From: Nitrospira sp.
Lineage (GTDB): Bacteria; Nitrospirota; Nitrospiria; Nitrospirales; Nitrospiraceae
NCBI GenBank assembly: GCA_024998595.1
Contig: JACOEK010000002.1
Location: forward strand, 248,001 to 312,000
Reading direction: 5' to 3'
Length of the DNA stretch: 64,000 nucleotides
In this document: positions 34,318 to 42,547 of the stretch, piece by piece
Position numbering within the stretch: position 1 is the first letter of the stretch
How the letters are laid out: each line of letters starts with the position of its first letter
The notes under the pieces: generated by a model
What the model was told of the DNA's origin: nothing
The model's input: only the letters and a program-made list of their open reading frames with translations
Database searches by the model: none
Program-made: the position numbers and the translations under genes

Positions 34318-35115
34318 TCAGCCTAACCATCCGGCAAGCTTGGCAAGATTCACCGCGATCAGTGTTCCTGCGATGCAAATGGTGATCGAGGCGGTCACTC
34401 GCCCCATCACCGTCGGCGACACCCAGGTATCCAAACGAACACCCAGCAACATGCCCGTCACACTCCCCAGGAGCACATACCCCAAGAGGCTCCAATCGAC
34501 ATGTCCGAATTGCATATGTCCTATCACGCCGCCGATGGAGATCAGAAAAATGATCGTGAGGGAGGTTCCGATCGCCGCGCGGGGGGGGAATCTCAACACC
34601 AGAATCAACGCCGGAACGACCATGAAGCCCCCGCCGACACCGAATAATCCGTTCAACGTTCCCACGATCAACCCAATTCCCCCGACTTTCACCCAACAGG
34701 TGCGAGGGAAACGGGTGGCGCAACTCTCGTCATCTGCGCGGTCAGCCGCGAGGTGACGTTGCCGTGCCATAACGATCCGGAGCAGCAATAACAGCAGTCC
34801 GAACAGAACCAGCAGCACTTCCTCTCGAACCAGACGATGTCCGAAGGCGCCGGCCCACGAGCCGATCATGCCCGTCCAACTGAATGCTGCGGCGGCCTTG
34901 GGCTTCACCACTCCCTTCCGGCCATATTCCCAGGCGCCGACCAGCGAAGACGTAGCCACGATCATCAGCGACATGGCCGCCGCCTGCTGGAGGGACATGC
35001 CGGCGATATACACCATCAGCGGCACTCCTAAAATCGCGCCGCCGGTTCCGGTCGCACCCAGTTGCAGGCCGATCGGTACCCCGGATAACATCGCGCGCAG
35101 AGCCTGCTCCATCAT
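34318..35115 (-). CDS. TauE/SafE (TSUP) family permease
   Basis: The 265-aa membrane protein has about eight spans and two TSUP repeats (ATGTGGAILGVPLMVYI near the start and GTLNGLFGVGGGFMVVPALIL in the second half). TSUP proteins export sulfite or move other sulfur or organic anions. It follows the sulfide:quinone oxidoreductase gene by 19 bases on the same strand, which supports a sulfur-anion role. Confidence 0.9.
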   Translation of the reverse strand: MMEQALRAMLSGVPIGLQLGATGTGGAILGVPLMVYIAGMSLQQAAAMSLMIVATSSLVGAWEYGRKGVVKPKAAAAFSWTGMIGSWAGAFGHRLVREEVLLVLFGLLLLLLRIVMARQRHLAADRADDESCATRFPRTCWVKVGGIGLIVGTLNGLFGVGGGFMVVPALILVLRFPPRAAIGTSLTIIFLISIGGVIGHMQFGHVDWSLLGYVLLGSVTGMLLGVRLDTWVSPTVMGRVTASITICIAGTLIAVNLAKLAGWLG

Positions 35116-35134
35116 AAAACTCTACGGTTCTCCC

Positions 35135-36382
35135 TCACGCCGGCTCTTCTAGCTTCGCAATACCCATGGCTTTCAAAATGACCTTTTCGTAATAGGGCTC
35201 GCTCACGCCCTTTTTCATCTTTCGCAGGAAGTATCTTTCCAGCGCGATTTTGGCCAGGTGCACCCACTTCCCCTTCTTTGCCCAAGTCACATTCCGAGGC
35301 GCCATTTGCGGCAACGCCACAAAGGCCACACCCGTGTCCCCCATGTCGGCGAGACAGATCGCATTCCAGGTCGCGGTCTCGCGTTTCGAATCGTTGTCGA
35401 TATCGGCCTTGATGTTGTGCACCGCCGCCGACACCATCGATTCGATCATGTAGCCGGTCTTGGGCGCTCCGGTCGGAATCGGAGTCTGCTCCACCGGCGG
35501 AATGGCCACGCAGACGCCGACCGAATAGATGTTTTTATACTTCGGATTGGCCTGATAGGCATCGATATTCACAAACCCCTTGGGGTTGCAGAGCCCCGGC
35601 GTCCCGGCCACTGCATCCACGCCGGCAAACGGCGGAATGATCATCGAGTAGCGGAACGGAATCTCCTGCCCGCCGTCGAGCAAGAGTTTGCCCGGCTGGA
35701 CTTCTTTGATCGCCGTATTGCAGATGGGCGTCATCGAATGATCGGCAAACTCATCTTCCATCAAGCGGCGGGAGGCGCCCACACCTGCGAGCCCCATATG
35801 GCCGATATAAGGTTCCGGGGTCACGAAATAGATCGGCACCTTCTTCCGGAGTTTCTTCTTGCGGAGATCGGCATCCAGAATAAACGCCATTTCGTAGGCC
35901 GGTCCGAAACAGGAGGCGCCTTGCGCTGCCCCTACCACGATGGGGCCGGGGTCTTTCAGGAACGCCTGGTAGGTGCCCCAGGCCTGTTCGGCATGGTCCA
36001 CATTGCAGACCGACTGCGTGTACCCGCTGGGCCCGAGCCCTGGCACCGCGCCGAAATTCAGCTTCGGCCCGGTGGCGATAATCAGGTAATCATAGGGGAC
36101 TTCGCCCTTCGAGGTGATGACGCGATTCTGTTCAGGCTCAATCCGCTCAGCCATGGCATGAATGTATTCCACGCCTTTTTTCTCCAGCACCGGACCCAGG
36201 GCGAAACTGATGTCTTTCCTCGTTCGCCAGCCGACGGCCACCCAGGGATTGGAAGGGACGAAGTGGAACGAGTCCACATTGGAGATCACCGTCACCTTGT
36301 GTTTCTTTGCTAATAGTTCTCGCGCTTCATAGGCCGCCGGTAACCCGCCGATAGATGCCCCAATGATGACCACTCTCGCCAT
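35135..36382 (-). CDS. sqr: Sulfide:quinone oxidoreductase-type flavoprotein
   Basis: The 415-aa protein has an FAD-binding GASIGGLPAAYEA start (8-20) and three cysteines, C126, C158 and C343, spaced closely like the catalytic triad (128, 160, 356) of type I sulfide:quinone oxidoreductases. The C-terminal region (about 370-410) has amphipathic helices such as IALERYFLRKMKK for membrane association. It would oxidise sulfide and reduce quinone at the membrane. It is in an operon with the TSUP permease. A flavocytochrome-like or other disulfide reductase role is less likely given the three cysteines. Confidence 0.88.
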   Translation of the reverse strand: MARVVIIGASIGGLPAAYEARELLAKKHKVTVISNVDSFHFVPSNPWVAVGWRTRKDISFALGPVLEKKGVEYIHAMAERIEPEQNRVITSKGEVPYDYLIIATGPKLNFGAVPGLGPSGYTQSVCNVDHAEQAWGTYQAFLKDPGPIVVGAAQGASCFGPAYEMAFILDADLRKKKLRKKVPIYFVTPEPYIGHMGLAGVGASRRLMEDEFADHSMTPICNTAIKEVQPGKLLLDGGQEIPFRYSMIIPPFAGVDAVAGTPGLCNPKGFVNIDAYQANPKYKNIYSVGVCVAIPPVEQTPIPTGAPKTGYMIESMVSAAVHNIKADIDNDSKRETATWNAICLADMGDTGVAFVALPQMAPRNVTWAKKGKWVHLAKIALERYFLRKMKKGVSEPYYEKVILKAMGIAKLEEPA

Positions 36383-36746
36383 GATGCCCCCTCCTCGTCA
36401 TGGAGCGGTTCCCCGCTCACCCCTATCCAACCTTTGCAGCCTTGTCCGTTCCGCGATGATCAACTCCTCGCCCTAACCGGCAAGCATGCACAGCCCGTTC
36501 CTGCCTCATTAGTGGAGAGACATGCGGATCGATTTGGATTCACAGAGGGGCAGTAAGTCTTGCTGAGTAATAGAAATCGTCCTTATTTCGTGACGATCGA
36601 GATTGGGAGCAGCCGCTTGGCTCGAATCGCGTCTCGAAAAGCGCCAATTGGACAGATTTCCGTTATGCCTAGGGGATTTGTCAGGTTGACTTACCACCCC
36701 CGGAGTCATTACCACTAATATGGACGTATTATCGTGGAGGGTTCCC
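36383..36746. other. Divergent intergenic region between sqr and the CHASE3 gene
   Basis: This 364-base gap must hold promoters in both directions. I see no open frame of coding character. TTGACT at 36686 and TAATAT at 36716 are too far apart for a normal sigma-70 pair. Nothing else stands out. Confidence 0.5.
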
Positions 36747-37445
36747 ATGCTCCGTCGTATGTATGCCGGCAAAGGTCTCATCATCGCCCTTGTCGTCGGA
36801 TTTCTCGCCGTCGAGGCCATCGTGGCCGCCTGTTTTCTCAGCTTCATGCATGTGAAAACCTCGAACAACTGGGCAACCAGGAGTGAGCAGGTCTTGATTG
36901 AACTGGAACGAGTCAGGAGTATCGTGACGGGGGCGGAAACCAATCAGCGCGGATACCTCATCACCGGATCAGAGGAATATTTGGCGTCATACCGAGAAGC
37001 GATCGACATGCTTCAGGAACAGATTCGCCGGATCGGTAGTCTGACCAGAGACAATAGCATGCAGCAAGACCGGGTGGCCTATCTTGCCACACAGGTCGAC
37101 CAGCGGTCAGACGAAATGGAGCTCGCCATTGTCACGCGGCAGACCAAGGGACTTCCAAACGCCAAATCCGTCGTGACCCAGAATCGTCAGAATCGGACGA
37201 TGGACACAATCCACGACATCACCGGACAAATCCGTGAGGAGGAATCCCGGGTGTTAGCGCGTAATCGGACAGACTCCGAAGCCTGGGCTTTTACGACTGG
37301 CTCTCTGGCCCTCGTATTCTTCCTGCTCAATGCCGTCGTGTTCACGTTATGCGGCGTGGTGATGAAACTCGCCCTGTCGAGCCAAGCGCAGGCCGAACGT
37401 CTGGTCCATGCGCTGCGTCCATCGACGACGCCGGCGACACGCTAG
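36747..37445 (+). CDS. Stand-alone CHASE3-domain membrane protein
   Basis: The 232-aa product starts at the ATG at 36747 with GGAGG six bases upstream; the upstream ATG at 36720 has none. It has a membrane span (about 9-32), a periplasmic CHASE3 helical domain of about 150 residues with ETNQRGYLITGSEEYLASY and a second span (about 178-205), then only about 25 cytoplasmic residues. CHASE3 normally feeds a kinase, cyclase or chemoreceptor output; none is present in the protein or next to it. It is one of only three plus-strand genes in the window. Confidence 0.85.
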   Translation: MLRRMYAGKGLIIALVVGFLAVEAIVAACFLSFMHVKTSNNWATRSEQVLIELERVRSIVTGAETNQRGYLITGSEEYLASYREAIDMLQEQIRRIGSLTRDNSMQQDRVAYLATQVDQRSDEMELAIVTRQTKGLPNAKSVVTQNRQNRTMDTIHDITGQIREEESRVLARNRTDSEAWAFTTGSLALVFFLLNAVVFTLCGVVMKLALSSQAQAERLVHALRPSTTPATR

Positions 37446-37529
37446 CAATTCATCGCACCAACTCGATTCCTGCTCTGAATGTTTCCAACCAAGCGCGCAG
37501 CAAATGCGTGAAGCATGTCCCATGAGAAC

Positions 37530-37562
37530 GCCGCACCCGACCGAAAGATCGGTCGACGCGGC
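37530..37562. terminator. Stem-loop between convergent genes
   Basis: GCCGC/GCGGC encloses CGACCG-AAAGAT-CGGTCG, giving an 11-bp interrupted stem midway between the convergent CHASE3 and CopD-like genes. There is no clear U-tract on either strand, so it is a candidate bidirectional terminator only. Confidence 0.45.
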
Positions 37563-37584
37563 ACATCTTCACCATTGAACCGAA

Positions 37585-38058
37585 TTACGTCCGCGCAAGC
37601 ACCACGGCCGTCAAGAGAACGAGCAATGCCACCAACAGCGAGACGCGCGGCACGAGCACGGAATAGCGCATGACCAGACGATCCCGCGCGCTCCTTGCGG
37701 CTTCAGCGGTTCCAAGAATGCGCCGCACCTGCGGTCCCACCACCAGATCGTGCAGCAACGTGAGCGTGAACAATAAGGCCACCAGCGCGATCTTCGCCAT
37801 GAAAATAGACGGCCACTGCGATGGATCAGTCAGGGGAATCGCTCGCCCGATGGCCAATGCCGATCCAGTGGCGACCAGAATTCCCATCGCGCCCCACACC
37901 ACAGCCCTGAATCGATAGGCAGCCGTTCGAAACAGTGCGGCGTGCCGCGCAAAACCTCCATCCCGCTGCAGTACCGGTACCAGGACGACGGACAAAAACA
38001 CCATCCCTCCGACCCACACCACAGCCGCCAGCAGGTGAATCCAGACCAGTGCAAACAC
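37585..38058 (-). CDS. CopD-family membrane protein
   Basis: The 157-aa product begins at a GTG at 38058 with GGAGG five bases upstream; the ATG at 38094 has no site. Four membrane spans carry WIHLLAAVVWVGGMVFL in the first helix, TLTLLHDLVVGPQ in the third and a polar C-terminal helix pair. The His-containing first helix and WxGG motif match CopD/DUF2269-like proteins, linked to copper uptake or haem binding. No CopC gene is adjacent. Confidence 0.82.
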   Translation of the reverse strand: MFALVWIHLLAAVVWVGGMVFLSVVLVPVLQRDGGFARHAALFRTAAYRFRAVVWGAMGILVATGSALAIGRAIPLTDPSQWPSIFMAKIALVALLFTLTLLHDLVVGPQVRRILGTAEAARSARDRLVMRYSVLVPRVSLLVALLVLLTAVVLART

Positions 38059-38130
38059 AGGGCCCTCCTTTTTCTTTGTGACCCACGGCACCATGACAGA
38101 TGGGCGAAGGGGGGCGCAAGGCGAGTGACG

Positions 38131-38712
38131 TTATTGGTCAGTGGAACGAATTAAATTCGGGCACCAATCAATTTCTCCCAGGACCGCCAAGACCTGCGTC
38201 TCCGGATGCACAATAGACCGGCCAAGAGAAGTGTCCTTCAAGGTACACAGGGGGCACAAGAACTGACACGGTGCCGAACAGAACGCGAGTCCGCAGCCCA
38301 ATCCGGCTCGAACGCTCGCCGCTTTGTTCCTGCAGTAGCTCACCCGATCGGAACATGAGAGGCTCTGCCGGTAGCAGTCGAGCCGATTCCATAAGGCAAC
38401 GAGGCTGGACATCCGTTGTCCTCCAACCGCTGCCCACGCTCCGGGAATACGGACGCATTCACCGATCGCTTGCAGCGCCAGATCGATGTGTTCGGGGAGG
38501 TCGGCAAACGTCACCACATGGTGGAGCCCGGAACCGGTCACTTCGATACCATGCGTGAAGGCCTGCTCTGCCGAATGTTCACTGATCGGGCAAGGCAAAG
38601 AAGCATTACCGGGAAGATACAGCGTGATATCCAGCACCGCCTGCCCTCCGGAGTCCTCTACTGAGGAGTGGCGCCATGCCGGTCTGCCCAGATGAGCAAC
38701 CGGCATGGCCAT
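38131..38712 (-). CDS. Cysteine-rich hypothetical protein
   Basis: The 193-aa product starts at the ATG at 38712 with GGAG six bases upstream. Residues 1-100 look like an OsmC-like or cyclic amphipathic domain (AVLDITLYLPGN, HHVVTFADLPEHIDLAL), but no family is certain. Residues 110-180 hold ten cysteines, including CGLAFCSAPCQFLCPLC, a spacing that suggests metal or Fe-S binding. There is no signal peptide. It lies 71 bases downstream of the start of no obvious operon partner; the barrel gene 38784-39494 precedes it. Real gene status rests on the ribosome site and length. Confidence 0.6.
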   Translation of the reverse strand: MAMPVAHLGRPAWRHSSVEDSGGQAVLDITLYLPGNASLPCPISEHSAEQAFTHGIEVTGSGLHHVVTFADLPEHIDLALQAIGECVRIPGAWAAVGGQRMSSLVALWNRLDCYRQSLSCSDRVSYCRNKAASVRAGLGCGLAFCSAPCQFLCPLCTLKDTSLGRSIVHPETQVLAVLGEIDWCPNLIRSTDQ

Positions 38713-38783
38713 CTCACACTCCTTAGCGTATGACCGAGTTTGCGATGTGGCAAGAAGGCGTCTCACCCACCTGCCTCTGTGCC

Positions 38784-39494
38784 TTAGAACGCAATCCCGA
38801 CATAGGGGCCGACCTGGAAGTAGCTATTCGTTGTATTCGTCATGTTGGCCGTCAGATGGTAGCGCGCATCCATGCCCAATTTGAACGCCTTCCAGACCTG
38901 CCATTCGAAACCTGCGCCGAATTGCACCCCAACATCCAAATACTGCGTCTGGTTGGATGGAGGACTGATGACATGGATATCCAACCCTACCGGAATGAGC
39001 CATGGACGGAATGCATTCCCTTCCATGAACTTTAGCTTAGGGGCGATATCGATCGTCACCATCGTCAACTGCTGCCTGGACGGTGTGGTTGACGTCACCT
39101 GCAATCCCGCCGGAGGAGTCGTACCGACGCCGATGTTGGCCGTATTGGTGACGACTTTTGAAGCGATGCGATTGAACTGCAAACCGATTTCACCCACTGC
39201 CCACGTCCCATTCATCATGCCCCAGGCGTCCTTGGACATCGCCAAGTCCAACCAGGCGCCGACATACCAGCCGTTTTGGTTGTCGTTGAGACCCGCCCCC
39301 AACGGATTCCTGGCATCTGTAAACAAGTTATCGGCGCGATTGCTGTTCAATCGCATGAATCCACCCTTGAACGCGATCATGTTGCCGATTTCCTCAGCCG
39401 ATGCCGGCTGCGCACAAGCAACACCGAGCACCGCGGCGATCGCAACTCCTGCACCCCACATTCCAATGTTCCGCACGACTTTCCGAACCCGCAT
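38784..39494 (-). CDS. Outer-membrane beta-barrel protein, about 8-10 strands
   Basis: The 236-aa product starts at the ATG at 39494, with GGAGG upstream. A signal peptide ends at ASA near residue 33. The body has amphipathic strands such as GWYVGAWLDLAM, TWAVGEIGLQF and KAFKLGMDARYHL and ends VGPYVGIAF with terminal Phe, typical of small OmpA/OmpW-like barrels. No precise family. Likely an outer-membrane surface or transport barrel. Confidence 0.85.
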   Translation of the reverse strand: MRVRKVVRNIGMWGAGVAIAAVLGVACAQPASAEEIGNMIAFKGGFMRLNSNRADNLFTDARNPLGAGLNDNQNGWYVGAWLDLAMSKDAWGMMNGTWAVGEIGLQFNRIASKVVTNTANIGVGTTPPAGLQVTSTTPSRQQLTMVTIDIAPKLKFMEGNAFRPWLIPVGLDIHVISPPSNQTQYLDVGVQFGAGFEWQVWKAFKLGMDARYHLTANMTNTTNSYFQVGPYVGIAF

Positions 39495-39714
39495 GATAGT
39501 CCCCTCCTTGATGTGTCACCGGTGCGCCTGACTGGCCCCCTGGTTGGCTCCCCGCCTTGTCCTTCTCGGCCTGAGGCAGGAGCAGCGAAAGTATGTGGTT
39601 CACTCTTCTGAACATCGTGGACATTCCTCGTCTGAACCCTGCTTCGAGCATCCACCGCAGCGAGTCGCGCGCCTCATCGGCTTCAAACCCGTAGCTGTCT
39701 ATGAGCGACGTCAC
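39394..39714 (-). CDS. Possible small protein coupled to the hemerythrin gene
   Basis: A GTG at 39714-39712 overlaps the stop of the hemerythrin-like gene in the coupled form GTGTGA and opens a 106-codon frame. Residues 1-50 look plausible (FEADEARDSLRWMLEAGF is amphipathic), but the frame runs 100 bases into the barrel gene, which starts at 39494. It may be a real short protein or a chance frame. Confidence 0.3.
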   Translation of the reverse strand: MTSLIDSYGFEADEARDSLRWMLEAGFRRGMSTMFRRVNHILSLLLPQAEKDKAGSQPGGQSGAPVTHQGGDYHAGSESRAEHWNVGCRSCDRRGARCCLCAAGIG

Positions 39715-40259
39715 ACCTGCAACATCTGCCGGCTGATTCGACGCCTTTGTTCGGCGGTCAACCGCATCTCGGCCAAGGCGAACAGCAGCCGCTCCTCGCA
39801 GGCGATCTGTTCACGATAGCGACGGATGAGTGCGTGAAGCTCCCCGGTCAGGGTCCGTAATCCGCCGAATGCCTTTGTTGCTGTTGCGTCTTGACCGTGG
39901 GGCCGCTTTTGCGCCAGCTGCTTCATCACCTTTGTCGCGTCGGCCTTCAGCGCCCGGTGTTCGTCCAAGAAGCTCTGGAACTGATCCTGCTCCGCTTGCG
40001 TCCGGCCGAGGATTCGCCGCAGTTCGCTCACCAGCATTTCTTCCCGTTTGAAATGCACGTCCACGGAACCGGTAAAGAATTCGAGCAGTTCTCGTAAGGT
40101 GTCCCGGTTCGATCGCTTCACCGTGCCGTTCCCGACGGATCGCGGACTCATCGTCGTTTCGACCATCGCCAGTCGGTCCAGAATCATTCGGTGCTCCCGT
40201 TCGAGCAGGGCCACCGGATCGACGGCGAGACGTATTCGCCTGCTACCTTGAGACACCAT
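39711..40259 (-). CDS. Hemerythrin-like (HHE) domain protein
   Basis: The 182-aa product starts at the ATG at 40259. Helices carry the HHE pattern: LEREHRMILDRL near 21, SVDVHFKREEMLVSELR near 63, FLDEHRALKAD near 97 and ELHALIRRYREQIACEERLLF near 140, which could supply the His and Glu ligands of a di-iron site. Such proteins sense or store O2/NO or protect iron. It is cytoplasmic (no signal). A partial HHE gene also lies at the left edge of the window. Confidence 0.85.
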   Translation of the reverse strand: MVSQGSRRIRLAVDPVALLEREHRMILDRLAMVETTMSPRSVGNGTVKRSNRDTLRELLEFFTGSVDVHFKREEMLVSELRRILGRTQAEQDQFQSFLDEHRALKADATKVMKQLAQKRPHGQDATATKAFGGLRTLTGELHALIRRYREQIACEERLLFALAEMRLTAEQRRRISRQMLQV

Positions 40260-40577
40260 CGTTCCGGGATCCCATGGACGGAAGCTCCTACGTGAGAGCC
40301 ATGCGACTGCGGGATGCGTGCGCACTGTATCGAACAGGACGGCGGCCCACACTGGCATCGGCCGGTCTGATACATGATTAATCTCAACGTTTTGGATAGG
40401 CCATTCGACCTATACGTGCGGGGACGCGGGAGGGGTGAGATGAACGAAACCTACGAAGACGACGAGATGAAGGAGCGCACGAGGCGTGCAGAATGTCGAA
40501 GCTGGAAGCTAGAACGTCGTGTCGCGCCTATCGCAATTCACGAAGGACGTATCACTGATCACGTGTGTGGAATTCGG

Positions 40578-41288
40578 TCAGCGTTCGGCAATTCTGGAGA
40601 GGCGGTCTGGCTTCAGCAAGGTGATGGTTCTTCCATCGATGGTGAGCACCCCCTCATCGCGAAAGACGCCCAGCAGGCGGATGGCGGTTTCAACCGTCAT
40701 CCCGGCCATCTCGGCCACTTCTTCCCGTTTGAGCGTGAGTCCCACCCGGACATGATCGTCATGTTTTTTACCAAATCGATCGCCGAGTTCCAGCAGCAGG
40801 CTGGCTAATCGCTCGCGGGCGGTTTTGAACGTGAATTGATCGAGATGATCCATATTGACCCCGACCTCGTTACTGAGGAGCTGGATCAGCTTGATCGCCA
40901 GTTGTGGGTTTCCGCGGATGACTGCGAGGTAGCGTTCTTTGTCGATGACGCAGACTTGGGAGGGTTCCAATGTTTCGCACGTCACTTCATGAAGGGCTCG
41001 CTCGCCGAAGACATGTTTCTCGATCAACTCACCAGGGCCCAAGATGCGGACGATCTGCCGCCGGCCTCGTGTCGAAGAGCGAGTGAGCTTGACCTTGCCC
41101 GAGCACAACAGGTAGAGGCCCAAGCACACATGACCTTCGTAGAACACGGTCTGGTGAGGCGCATACTCGAGCGTGCGTTTAATGTTCTGGAATTCGGCGA
41201 GATCGTGTCCGGAAATATCGCACAGGACGACCTTCTCGCGAATCCCGCAGGTGTCACAATTTTCGATAAGGCAGGGCTTCCGTTTCAC
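40578..41288 (-). CDS. FNR/Crp-family transcription regulator with N-terminal cysteine cluster
   Basis: The 236-aa product starts at a GTG at 41288. The N-terminus has C6, C11, C14 and C23 (CLIENCDTCG then VVLC), like the Fe-S cluster region of FNR, although the spacing differs. A cyclic-nucleotide-type beta-roll follows (about 30-140), with more cysteines near 103 and 112, then a Crp HTH with REEVAEMAGMTVETAIRLL near 195. It could sense oxygen, NO or metals through a cluster. It lies downstream of the copper-protein genes on the same strand and may act on them; this is inferred. Confidence 0.9.
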   Translation of the reverse strand: MKRKPCLIENCDTCGIREKVVLCDISGHDLAEFQNIKRTLEYAPHQTVFYEGHVCLGLYLLCSGKVKLTRSSTRGRRQIVRILGPGELIEKHVFGERALHEVTCETLEPSQVCVIDKERYLAVIRGNPQLAIKLIQLLSNEVGVNMDHLDQFTFKTARERLASLLLELGDRFGKKHDDHVRVGLTLKREEVAEMAGMTVETAIRLLGVFRDEGVLTIDGRTITLLKPDRLSRIAER

Positions 41289-41349
41289 GATTCGCCGATT
41301 CCTGGCACTACTCCAACACCCTGCAATCGAATGCTCCTCGAAACAAGGT

Positions 41350-41374
41350 GAGCCGGTCCTTTCACACCGGACTC
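41350..41374 (-). terminator. Candidate terminator after the SUMF1-like genes
   Basis: GAGCCGGT and ACCGG-A-CTC pair with one bulged base around an 8-base loop; on the minus strand it is followed by ACCTTGTTTC. It separates the copper-protein genes from the FNR-type gene. The U-tract is imperfect. Confidence 0.4.
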
Positions 41375-41552
41375 AGATGATCCCTTTATTCCCGGCCGTC
41401 CGCCCGCTCGAAATCGCCCGGTGAGATTGCTCACGGATTTCATGCCGAAGATGCGGCGGAGAGCCGGTCGTCCCCTCCGCTCTAGGTTGGAGACCAACCG
41501 GCCCATAAGATTGGCGGGGACGGTAGACCTTTCTTCCGCCCCCCTCCCTACA

Positions 41553-42515
41553 CTACTCTTTCGTCAGCGAAACCTTCGCGCCCGCGTCTTCTTTGGCATC
41601 CTGCGCGCAACGGAATCCCATCCAATTGATCTTCGTCTTCGGGTCGGTGCCGTTCCGCATGGCCGCCCGCATGGTGGTGGTGCTATCCATCCAGCCGCCG
41701 CCGCGGAAGGCCTTCTGCGTCCCGGTTTCCGGTCCTTTCGGATTCCGGCCCGGCGCGGTCTTGTAATAGTCCTGGTCGTACCAATCGGACACCCACTCGG
41801 CGACGTTCCCGATGGTTTGGTAGAGCCCATAGGGGCTCAGGGCGTTCTCATACTTGTCGACAGAGATGATCGGCGGATACAGCAGCAACCGTTCGGGGCG
41901 ATCCCGCACCGGACCGGATAACCCGGTTCTGCCGAAATTGGCCCGGGTGGGACCGGCATATTCACTGCCCCAGGGAAACAGTCTCCCATCCACTCCGCGC
42001 GCCGCCTTCTCCCACTCGGCTTCGGTCGGCAGCCGTTTACCCGCCCACTTGCAGTAGGCATCGGCGTCATACCAGTTCACATGCATGATCGGATGGTGCG
42101 CCATCGTGTCCTGAAAGTTTCCTCCGTCGTAGCGCCAATCCAACTGTGGCAGGCGATCCGTCGCCAGGACAAATTTGAGATATTCAAGCGCCGTGACTTC
42201 GTACTTGCCGATCATAAATGCATCCAGGTAGACCGAGCGCTGTGGGATTTCACTCCGGTAGGCCAACCGATCCGTCTTCTTCTCGCTGCCCATGAGGAAT
42301 TCGCCGGCCGGAATCAGGATCATTTCATCCTTCGTTTTCCACTTCGCAACGCGTTCCTGCGCGATCTTTTTCCCTTCTTCGGTCCACTCGATGACGATGT
42401 CCTGCGTATCCAACGCTTGTGCAGCAGGTGCCAACGCAAAGAGCGCGGCTCCGATCGCGAGCGCCCGTGCCAATCCAGTTCGTGTCCTCCTGATGCCTCT
42501 TTCTCGTCCTTTCAT
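41553..42515 (-). CDS. SUMF1/FGE-sulfatase-fold protein, exported, lacking the FGE cysteine pair
   Basis: The 320-aa product starts at the ATG at 42515. A signal peptide (to AQA near 34) precedes the FGE-like fold: PAGEFLMGSEKK, HVNWYDADAYCKWAGKRLPTE (as two motifs), GNVAEWVSDWYD and RGGGWMD...GFRCA. In formylglycine-generating enzymes the segment after RGGS carries a CxxxxC catalytic pair; here it is MDSTTTMRAAMRNG with no cysteine, so that chemistry is unlikely. Such proteins (for example NirV beside copper nitrite reductases) accompany redox enzymes with unknown role. It is 32 bases from its paralogue. Confidence 0.88.
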   Translation of the reverse strand: MKGRERGIRRTRTGLARALAIGAALFALAPAAQALDTQDIVIEWTEEGKKIAQERVAKWKTKDEMILIPAGEFLMGSEKKTDRLAYRSEIPQRSVYLDAFMIGKYEVTALEYLKFVLATDRLPQLDWRYDGGNFQDTMAHHPIMHVNWYDADAYCKWAGKRLPTEAEWEKAARGVDGRLFPWGSEYAGPTRANFGRTGLSGPVRDRPERLLLYPPIISVDKYENALSPYGLYQTIGNVAEWVSDWYDQDYYKTAPGRNPKGPETGTQKAFRGGGWMDSTTTMRAAMRNGTDPKTKINWMGFRCAQDAKEDAGAKVSLTKE

Positions 42516-42547
42516 CTCTGGCCTCCTTATGGTCCTGCCGTCAGAAC

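Noticed and set aside
36686-36721. TTGACT and TAATAT as a sigma-70 promoter for the CHASE3 gene
   Set aside because: The spacing is 24 bases, well outside the normal 16-18.
41485-41499. GGTTGG-AGA-CCAACC hairpin downstream of the SUMF1-like gene
   Set aside because: There is no U-run on either strand and it competes with another short stem; the hairpin at 41350-41374 is a better terminator candidate.
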